Shown: in pieces, positions 58,679 to 64,000 of the stretch
Numbering within the stretch: position 1 is the first letter of the stretch
Layout of the letters: each line of letters begins with the position of its first letter
Assembly (NCBI RefSeq): GCF_014642075.1
Contig: NZ_BMIK01000012.1
Span: 100,545-164,544 of the forward strand
Source: Parapedobacter defluvii
GTDB taxonomy: Bacteria; Bacteroidota; Bacteroidia; Sphingobacteriales; Sphingobacteriaceae
Direction: 5' to 3'
DNA length: 64,000 bases
Notes under the pieces: model-generated
What the model was told of the DNA's origin: nothing
What the model saw: only the letters and a program-made list of their open reading frames with translations
The model's database searches: none
Program-made: the position numbers and the translations under genes

Positions 58679-59446
58679 TTAGACAGAACAAAACACATCG
58701 ATGATGTCAAGCGCGTTCTGCATCGGCTTCTCGACCGGCACGTCGTATTCGCCTACGCTCCGAAAAAAGACGAGCCCGGTGAGGGCGATCAACGGCAAAT
58801 CAGGTCGTTCGATATCGAGTTCGAACAGCTGGTCGGGCAAGGTGCCTGCGGTTGGCAATATGGGTGAATGTTCATAAACGGAGGAGCGGATCTCAGCTTC
58901 TAGATCCAGGGATATCGCTGCGACAGTAAACCGAGCCCCTGAAATCCTGCCATCGCCGTCTGGTTTCGGTGGATTCAGAACGGACGGCCCCCAATAGGAG
59001 GGGAGGAAGAGTTGTAGCTTGCCCGTACTGGTGTTTAACTGACACAGGGTCGGTGCATAGTAAACATCTTTCCATGCGGAATCCTTGTTGAAGCTGAAGC
59101 CGGTTAAGAGGTGGAGGTTTTCGGCCAGCAGATCACGCTGGCCCCGGGGGTTTACGCCGTCATTCTTGATGACCTGAAGGATGCGTTTGTTGAGGCGCGT
59201 CTGCATGGTGCCTTCATGGAAGAGCGGAAGTATTGGATGCAACGACTGCCGGATTAGTTTCCCGATTGCGGAAGCTCGCCCGAATTCTGTATTGTTTTCC
59301 CGCGTTCGGGCAAATTTCGGGTCTTTCGCAATACGTGTGGCACTGACTCCTCTTTTTGCGCGTGCCAGGTGCGCACCGTTTCGTTTGTAGAAAGTCAAGT
59401 CTCCGAGCTGACCCTCCAACTTGATGTCCCCCTTTTGATATGCCAT
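58679..59446 (-). CDS. Conserved Bacteroidota protein of unknown function
   Basis: The product is 255 residues from the ATG beginning MAYQKGDIKL; fourteen further codons upstream are open but lack family similarity. The first 60 residues ('GQLGDLTFYKRNGAHLARAK', 'GVSATRIAKDPKFARTRENN') are the hallmark of an uncharacterised family common in Sphingobacteria and Flavobacteria. The remainder is predicted beta-rich without enzyme motifs and without a signal peptide. It is flanked upstream by a long palindrome. The family is often found near mobile or accessory DNA, but no role is known to me. Confidence 0.75.
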   Translation of the reverse strand: MAYQKGDIKLEGQLGDLTFYKRNGAHLARAKRGVSATRIAKDPKFARTRENNTEFGRASAIGKLIRQSLHPILPLFHEGTMQTRLNKRILQVIKNDGVNPRGQRDLLAENLHLLTGFSFNKDSAWKDVYYAPTLCQLNTSTGKLQLFLPSYWGPSVLNPPKPDGDGRISGARFTVAAISLDLEAEIRSSVYEHSPILPTAGTLPDQLFELDIERPDLPLIALTGLVFFRSVGEYDVPVEKPMQNALDIIDVFCSV

Positions 59447-59503
59447 GTTTGCCAATGTCGGTTCCCTACAAAGGTATTTAATAGTCACTGTTTATCCAAT
59501 CGT

Positions 59504-59558
59504 TATCCAGTATATCGCCAGTATATATTTAGCAATTGAGGTTGCTATATACTGGATA
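59504..59558. repeat. Long nested inverted repeat (AT-rich)
   Basis: Outer arms TATCCAGTATAT (59504-59515) and ATATACTGGATA (59547-59558) are perfectly complementary over 12 bp. Between them a second CCAGTATAT copy (59518-59526) and AGCAA (59531-59535) / TTGCT (59542-59546) allow an alternative hairpin. It lies between two minus-strand genes, 58 bp upstream of the start of the conserved protein. Confidence 0.7.
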
Positions 59559-59613
59559 TAATATGGATATATACATACGATGGAAAGCAGGGAACGCGGG
59601 GTTGCCGCACGCT

Positions 59614-60480
59614 TTAGTCCGGTTGAATGCGTTTGAACTTTTTATACCATCTCAAATAATGATCTTTGGCTGGTGGAAAGCCTTCAGGCCATTTGCCGAA
59701 CGTATCCGAATAGGCCACCACCGCATCACTGGGCAGTTCCTTCTCTACCTGTTTGAAATAATCATCCAGATTTGGTATACTCGTAATGCCAAGTTCCCGG
59801 TCACGTTTACTTGCATAATAGGGCTCTCGTTGTTCTTGATTGCCTGACTGGTAGGTGTTGCAGTACTCGATGAAATCAAATGCCTCATAATCTAAGTATT
59901 CCCATGTAAAGTCGGTGGCGGGCAAAGCTTTGAAGAGATGACGCATAAGTGGCATAAGATTAGCTTCGTGAATCAGTATGCGCTTTTCCCAAGGTATAAA
60001 GGGTAATTGATACGGCTTTTCGGTGACGATTCCTTTATCCCGTGCGACAATTTCCGCGGCTTTTTGGACTACCGGTGGATTGACTTCATAGAAAAAATCT
60101 GAATCTTTATGGTAAAATTTTCCGTCATGACACATGCAGGAGAGTGCATCAACAAACAAACTACATAACTCCTGTTCCGGATCGAATGGTTGGGGTCGGT
60201 AGGTAAACTTGAAATTTTTAGTTAGCGATTCAAAATCTACGATATGGGTGTCTTGATGTGTCAACACCCCAAAACGTTGCCGATATTGTACTTTCGTCAA
60301 TTCATTGAGAAGGGCTTTTAACCCCTCTTCTTCGGGACTAAAGTGGAACAAGGGGTAATAAGCGCTAGATTCCCAACCATCCGGAGCGACATCTGCCAAG
60401 ATCTCTGGCAATTGATCGAATACTTCGTTAAAAAGCTGGATGATGGTCTTACGTGGTAGATATTTTATGTTTTCTATCAT
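59614..60480 (-). CDS. Hypothetical protein of unknown family
   Basis: The product is 288 residues from the ATG beginning MIENIKYLPR; the frame is open 30 codons further upstream, but that part is AT-rich intergenic sequence. It is soluble, with no signal peptide and mixed alpha/beta content. Notable segments are 'CSLFVDALSCMCHDGKFYHK' near 105-125 and 'FPPAKDHYLRWYKKFKRIQP' at the end. I do not recognise it. It stands alone on the minus strand, bounded downstream by a long inverted repeat. Confidence 0.6.
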   Translation of the reverse strand: MIENIKYLPRKTIIQLFNEVFDQLPEILADVAPDGWESSAYYPLFHFSPEEEGLKALLNELTKVQYRQRFGVLTHQDTHIVDFESLTKNFKFTYRPQPFDPEQELCSLFVDALSCMCHDGKFYHKDSDFFYEVNPPVVQKAAEIVARDKGIVTEKPYQLPFIPWEKRILIHEANLMPLMRHLFKALPATDFTWEYLDYEAFDFIEYCNTYQSGNQEQREPYYASKRDRELGITSIPNLDDYFKQVEKELPSDAVVAYSDTFGKWPEGFPPAKDHYLRWYKKFKRIQPD

Positions 60481-60626
60481 AGTATAGGTGATGAAGTGGT
60501 TAATTATAGGCGAATATATTGATTTTATGTTTATAATACCAAATTCAGCTGGAATAATTGGAGTGCCCAAATCCTAAACGCCAGTGCCTGTCTGTACCTG
60601 CGGGCATAAATGGGTTGATTTATTGA

Positions 60627-60977
60627 TTACTTCGTCTTTCCGAAAACCTCTTGGCGATGTTTTACGCCCCAATTTTGCAATTCCTTAATCACTTTTTGCA
60701 AGGTTTTGGAATATTCGGTTGGGGTATATTCTGTGCGGACAGGGAAGCCATTGACGACTGTCCGGGTTATCAACTTGTTTTCCTCCATGTCCTTCAGTTC
60801 CTTTGCCAAAACTTTGGTTGAGAGTTTTGGGATGCTCCGTTCTATTTCCCTGAAATGCTTATTTCCCTCCCAAAGGGAAATCAAAATCAGAATTTTCCAC
60901 TTGCCGCCAATCATATCCAGGGTATCCCTTACAGGTATTAATGCCGACAAACATTCGGTATGCGTTTTCTTTTTCAT
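60627..60977 (-). CDS. HxlR-family transcriptional regulator
   Basis: The product is 116 residues, one winged helix-turn-helix domain: 'DTLDMIGGKWKILILISLWE', 'HFREIERSIPKLSTKVLAKE', 'VNGFPVRTEYTPTEYSKTL'. The N-terminal cysteine C9 ('KTHTECLSALIP') is at the position that senses quinones or oxidants in YodB/HypR-type members. It is divergent from the doxX-LUD genes, with a perfect palindrome between the two starts, so it probably represses them and itself. The intact Trp at the 'GGKW' position contrasts with the pseudogene at 56851. Confidence 0.9.
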   Translation of the reverse strand: MKKKTHTECLSALIPVRDTLDMIGGKWKILILISLWEGNKHFREIERSIPKLSTKVLAKELKDMEENKLITRTVVNGFPVRTEYTPTEYSKTLQKVIKELQNWGVKHRQEVFGKTK

Positions 60978-60989
60978 TTTCTTTTTTGA

Positions 60990-61003
60990 TTACCAAAAGG
61001 TAA
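60990..61003. promoter_or_regulatory. Operator-like palindrome between HxlR and doxX
   Basis: TTACC-AAAA-GGTAA, a perfect 5-4-5 inverted repeat starting 12 bp upstream of the hxlR ATG. A direct TGATTAC repeat (60987-60993 and 61005-61011) flanks it. Its size and dyad match known HxlR-type binding sites in form. Confidence 0.55.
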
Positions 61004-61007
61004 CTGA

Positions 61008-61040
61008 TTACAATAAGAAATCAAAAATACGATAATTTTG
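61008..61040 (+). promoter_or_regulatory. Promoter of doxX-LUD operon
   Basis: TAATTTTG (61033-61040) is a full TAnnTTTG match, with TTA (61008-61010) 22 nt upstream in place of TTG. The -33 part abuts the palindrome, so a bound regulator would cover it. Confidence 0.5.
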
Positions 61041-61063
61041 CATCCATACAAAAATGTAAAAAA

Positions 61064-61438
61064 ATGAAACAAAAGATCCTTTCAGTTTTATGTATCCTAT
61101 TTGGCCTCATGATGATCAATGCAGGTCTCAACAAATTTTTCAATTACATGCCTGCACCACCGCCATCTGAAGAACAGATGAAAATCTTTGGAGCCATGGT
61201 AACGCTTAAATGGCTGATGCCATTGGTCGCCATTGTTGAAATTATTGGAGGCTTTCTGGTCGCCATTCCCAAAACCCGGGCATTGGGCGCACTGGTCATA
61301 TTACCTGTTCTGATAGGGATTGTCGTCCATCACCTAACCTTTGATATTGCCGGCATTAGCATGGGGTTGATTTTGTTCGCTATCAACAGCTGGGTAATCA
61401 TCGAGAACAGGGAAAAGTATTCACCGATTTTAAAATAA
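61064..61438 (+). CDS. DoxX-like four-helix membrane protein
   Basis: The product is 124 residues with four hydrophobic segments ('ILSVLCILFGLMMINAGLNK', 'WLMPLVAIVEIIGGFLVAIP', 'ALGALVILPVLIGIVVHHLT' and 'SMGLILFAINSWVIIE'). It has the early Asn/Lys-Phe pair ('GLNKFF') of DoxX/DUF4870-type proteins. It is probably a small inner-membrane redox- or quinone-related protein; its activity is undefined. It is followed after 22 bp by a LUD-domain gene and preceded by an HxlR regulator on the other strand. Confidence 0.8.
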   Translation: MKQKILSVLCILFGLMMINAGLNKFFNYMPAPPPSEEQMKIFGAMVTLKWLMPLVAIVEIIGGFLVAIPKTRALGALVILPVLIGIVVHHLTFDIAGISMGLILFAINSWVIIENREKYSPILK

Positions 61439-61460
61439 TTAGCATTAAAAAATAGTTAAA

Positions 61461-62081
61461 ATGGTAACGATATATAATGAATTGGCCTCGGATGAGCGCG
61501 TAAACACCGCTGAAAAAGCGCTCAAAGAAAATGGCTTTTTAACGGAAGTCTTTGAAACGAAAGAGGCAGTTTTTAATCATATCAAGGAATTGATTCCTTC
61601 GGATGCCACGGTGATGAACGGATCATCCCGTACCCTGGAGGAAATCGGATTTGTGGATTATTTAAAGAAAGGTGAACACGGGTGGCGGAACCTGCATGAA
61701 GAAATCCTTGTGGAAAAAGACGGGACAAAGCAACAGGAATTACGGAAGTATTCCGTTGTTTCCGATTTTTATCTGGGGAGCGTACATGCCGTTTCGGAGA
61801 CCGGGGAACTGGTCATTGCATCTGCTTCGGGCAGCCAGTTGGCACACCTTGTTTATACTTCCCAAAATGTAATTCTTGTAGTAGGCACTCAAAAAATTGC
61901 AGCTACTCTTGAAGACGCCCGCAACCGTGTTACCGCATATGTGTTTCCTCTTGAAGACGAGCGTATGAAAAGTGTTGGCTATCCGGGAAGCACATTCGGG
62001 AAGGAACTTATTTTTTATAAGGAACTGCAGATGGGCCGAAAAGTATATGTATTTTTCGTGAAAGAGAAATTAGGCTTCTAA
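61461..62081 (+). CDS. LUD-domain (LutC/YkgG-like) protein
   Basis: The product is 206 residues forming one LUD domain: 'ELIPSDATVMNGSSRTLEEI' near 45-65, 'DFYLGSVHAVSETGELVIAS' near 100-120 and 'GSQLAHLVYTSQNVILVVGT' near 122-142. LUD proteins include subunits of lactate utilisation complexes, but stand-alone copies like this one have no assigned reaction. No lutA or lutB is nearby. Co-transcription with doxX and control by HxlR point to a stress or redox role (inference). Confidence 0.88.
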   Translation: MVTIYNELASDERVNTAEKALKENGFLTEVFETKEAVFNHIKELIPSDATVMNGSSRTLEEIGFVDYLKKGEHGWRNLHEEILVEKDGTKQQELRKYSVVSDFYLGSVHAVSETGELVIASASGSQLAHLVYTSQNVILVVGTQKIAATLEDARNRVTAYVFPLEDERMKSVGYPGSTFGKELIFYKELQMGRKVYVFFVKEKLGF

Positions 62082-62087
62082 AGAGAT

Positions 62088-62118
62088 ATATTACTTGGGG
62101 GTATACCCCGGGTAATAT
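62088..62118. terminator. Palindrome between convergent LUD and chromate-transporter genes
   Basis: ATATTAC (62088-62094) and GTAATAT (62112-62118) enclose a GGGGTATACCCC core palindrome. Both arms together form a symmetric hairpin. It lies 7 bp after the LUD stop and 18 bp beyond the end of the restored chromate-transporter frame. It could stop transcription from both sides, though T runs are short, or bind a metal-type repressor. Confidence 0.45.
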
Positions 62119-62217
62119 GTGTGCCACGCTATTACTTAACGGATCAGTGAAGTCATGCTGAGCAGCAGAAATCCGCCTGCGCTGCCAATCAATAGGACTA
62201 CAACCGTATTCAACCTT

Positions 62218-63306
62218 TTATAAAAAAAAAGTTAGGCCAAGGCATAATACCAGAATTACCGCTCCCCGCCATTCCTGTACGGACGATGTAAACAAATGAA
62301 AACCAACCACAGCAATGATGGAAACGGATGCTGCACTGAGGCCATCCAAAAAGAGCCTGAGCTTTCGGCTTTTCCGGGCGGACGAAAGTATCCTGTGCAG
62401 GAAAAAGGAAATGAAAAATGAGGGTAGAAAGATGCCAATGGTCGTCAGTATACCTCCTGTCGTTCCTTGGATCAGATACCCCGCGAAGGTCGCACTGGAT
62501 AAGATGGGACCCGGAGTAATCTGCCCCACGGCGATGGCATCCATCAACTGCTGGTGGGTTAACCAATGGTTATTCCGCATCAGCGTCTCGTCCATATAAG
62601 CAAAAAGTACGTAGCCGCTTCCGTACAGAACTGCACCGATTTTCAGGAAAACGAGGAAGAGCTTACCATTTGAAAATTTGCTGTTTATCTCCAAAAATGT
62701 CGGAGCCAGAAACATTCCGGTAACTATCGGCAGTCTGCCTTTCGCTGAATGGGCGAAATAATTGACCACACCTGCGCCCATGATCAAGAGCACTTCGTTC
62801 ATCCCGTAAAGTGCGGCTGCAAATACCAAACAACAGAGTAAAATGAGTGTTTTGTTGTTCTTCAAAGTGCTGCCCGCGAGTCTGAATACCGTACTGACAA
62901 CCAATGCAGTGGTCGCAGGCCGTACGCCGAAAATAAAACGCTGTACATCCGGTAATGCACTGTACCGCTTATAGAAATACCCAAAGAGCAGGCAGATCAG
63001 CGTGGCCGGTAGTAGGTAACAGATTCCGGCTACCACCAATCCCAAACGACCGCCCCGTTCCTTTCCGCAATGCATGACGACTTCTACCGCATTTGGGCCA
63101 GGGATAATATAGGAAGTGCTTAGCACGTCCATGAAGTGTTGATGATCTATCCATTTACGCCTGATGACCATCTCATTTTCGATAGTGGAGACCATGCCTG
63201 CAATGCCGCCAAATCCGATTGTTCCCAATTTTAAACAGGAGACGGCAATTTCTTTTAATTTTTTTGTTTGGCTTTCTTCTATATTTTCCGCTGTATTTAT
63301 GGACAT
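62218..63306 (-). CDS. Chromate transporter family (ChrA-like), C-terminus lost by frameshift
   Basis: The product is 362 residues in two CHR halves. The N-terminal half has 'KLGTIGFGGIAGMVSTIENE', 'SYIIPGPNAVEVVMHCG' near 65-85; the C-terminal half has 'FLKIGAVLYGSGYVLFAYMD' and 'AVGQITPGPILSSATFAGY' near 275-295. About ten membrane helices. Full-length ChrA is 390-450 residues. Here the frame ends 'LGLTFFL' in a T9 run. Reading with one T less continues 'FYKRLNTVVVLLIGSAGGFL' and ends at 62136, giving the missing last helix. The family exports chromate or sulfate in other bacteria; substrate here unproven. A 57-bp gap separates it from the upstream amine-oxidase fragment. Confidence 0.85.
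   Translation of the reverse strand: MSINTAENIEESQTKKLKEIAVSCLKLGTIGFGGIAGMVSTIENEMVIRRKWIDHQHFMDVLSTSYIIPGPNAVEVVMHCGKERGGRLGLVVAGICYLLPATLICLLFGYFYKRYSALPDVQRFIFGVRPATTALVVSTVFRLAGSTLKNNKTLILLCCLVFAAALYGMNEVLLIMGAGVVNYFAHSAKGRLPIVTGMFLAPTFLEINSKFSNGKLFLVFLKIGAVLYGSGYVLFAYMDETLMRNNHWLTHQQLMDAIAVGQITPGPILSSATFAGYLIQGTTGGILTTIGIFLPSFFISFFLHRILSSARKSRKLRLFLDGLSAASVSIIAVVGFHLFTSSVQEWRGAVILVLCLGLTFFL
62222..62230 (-). other. Nine-A homopolymer with apparent frameshift in the chromate transporter
   Basis: The plus strand shows nine consecutive A. On the coding strand this T9 run ends the reading frame with TTA TAA. Removing one T restores 28 more codons ('NTVVVLLIGSAGGFLLLSM', then 'TSLIR' and a stop at 62136-62138) that look like a genuine last transmembrane segment. 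The tract is either a slippage site able to switch the gene, a fixed mutation or a base-calling error. Confidence 0.7.
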
Positions 63307-63363
63307 TCTGCAAGCATATCTTTGGTCAATAATTGATGTTTATCTGTCTTTTAAAGCTGCAAG

Positions 63364-63969
63364 TCAACGATGAGGTGGCAAAGACAGGCAGCTTCCGGCA
63401 ACTTTTAATGCAGAAACAACTGCACCCTCCATATAACCGGGAAATTTGGTCGCGGTTTCCGTTGCAGCAAAGAATAATTTTCCGTGCATATAACTTTCCT
63501 GTAATAAGGGATGCCCGTTGTATTGGTGTGGCCGTTGGATCACCTGGTTGCCATCCAATATAAATTCGTCCGTCCAAACCTTGTCAAAATAAGCAGTAGG
63601 TTTTAACGCCTGTGCGCCCAATAGATCGCTTAATTGGCGAAGTACCCAATCCCTCCGCACTTGCTGCGGATAGGTTGCAGCACCGCCGCTGAGGAAACCG
63701 GTAAAGCCAAATTTATTTTCTTCAAAGTTTGTATGATCGTACATCTCCATAATGATTCCGGCGTGGCTGTACAGCATTCCCGAGTACCCCTCATGTCGCC
63801 AAAAGGGATAGCCATATTCCAGGGTAAATTTAATGGCTCCTGCCATCCACGTTTGTACGTTCAATAAAACGGTTTCGAGTGCATCCGGTAATTCAGGTGA
63901 AAAGACTATCTGCTTGGCGTATCCGCCCGACCAACCACATATTTCCAGATTGATTGACTGTCTGTAGTT
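63364..63969 (-). pseudogene. C-terminal part of a flavin monoamine-oxidase-like protein
   Basis: The frame reads 'GYAKQIVFSPELPDALETVL', 'VQTWMAGAIKFTLEYGYPFW', 'AGIIMEMYDHTNFEENKFGF' and finally 'GKLFFAATETATKFPGYMEG' with 'AVVSALKVA'. The last block is the FAD-binding C-terminal signature of amine oxidases ('AGTETA-----GYMEGA-xSG'), with Ala in place of the first Gly. An in-frame stop (TAA, complement of 63970-63972) precedes the conserved part, so the N-terminal dinucleotide-binding half is absent in this frame. It may lie in another frame beyond the window edge. No ATG start precedes the homology; M at 63846 or a TTG at 63864 would be internal. Confidence 0.7.
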
Positions 63970-64000
63970 TTACGCCCAAAATATTATTGAAATGAAAGAG

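Noticed and set aside
61461..62081. Lactate utilisation operon
   Set aside because: Only one LUD protein is present; no LutA/LutB iron-sulfur partners or lactate permease are nearby.

Overview
The window is chromosomal DNA of a Bacteroidota bacterium, most likely a Sphingobacteriaceae-type organism. The grounds are SusC/SusD pairs and large TonB-dependent barrels, the gene order ftsX-DUF3098-uppP-truB-ribF, many Bacteroidota-type promoters (TTTG or TTG, about 19-23 nt, then TAnnTTTG or TAnnTTCG), weak or absent Shine-Dalgarno sites, and several protein families known mainly from this phylum. Base composition looks near 50% G+C by eye, higher than many Pedobacter or Sphingobacterium. I cannot name a genus from the sequence.

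Layout. (1) 1-19.9 kb is a nutrient-acquisition and envelope region. It opens with the end of a SusD-like gene, a ceramidase-family hydrolase and a PhoPQ-related hydrolase, followed by a complete SusC/SusD pair closed by a strong terminator. Next come three planctomycete-type genes: a PSCyt1/DUF1549/DUF1553 cytochrome, a DUF1501 protein and a DUF2231-cytochrome-LRR membrane protein. An acetylxylan-esterase-like hydrolase, an FMN glutamate-synthase-like protein and a convergent M28 peptidase end the region. (2) 19.9-23.5 kb holds lysS and a sufS-sufE pair, with minisatellite-like repeats on both sides of sufE. (3) 23.6-32.7 kb holds a small lipoprotein, a TonB-type barrel, a DUF3748 protein, an ECF sigma factor with a partner protein built like an anti-sigma factor joined to an outer-membrane barrel, and a TPR histidine kinase. 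(4) 32.7-50.1 kb is largely housekeeping: a wrecked alkaline phosphatase, a HAD phosphatase with proline dehydrogenase, purF, ribF-truB-uppP-DUF3098-ftsX, an RND efflux operon whose pump gene is fused in frame to an outer-membrane factor, and leuS. (5) 50.1-55.9 kb holds a Phd/VapC-type toxin-antitoxin pair, a DPP-IV-like peptidase, a decayed LuxR-type gene with 17-bp tandem repeats, and a 7TM histidine kinase with its NarL-type regulator. (6) 56-64 kb is an accessory, decaying stretch: an orphan IS3 orfA, a tRNA-Ala behind a degenerate tRNA-like copy, pseudogenes of an HxlR regulator, a VOC protein and a DUF3299-like protein, several orphan genes, an intact HxlR regulator facing a DoxX-LUD operon across a perfect operator-like palindrome, a chromate transporter whose last helix is cut off at a nine-A tract, and the C-terminal part of an amine oxidase.

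The most unusual items are the RND pump/outer-membrane-factor fusion with a retained lipoprotein signal inside the chain, the predicted two-membrane anti-sigma/barrel protein, and the cytochrome/DUF1501/LRR module beside a SusCD system. No CRISPR array, rRNA, prophage or complete insertion sequence was seen.
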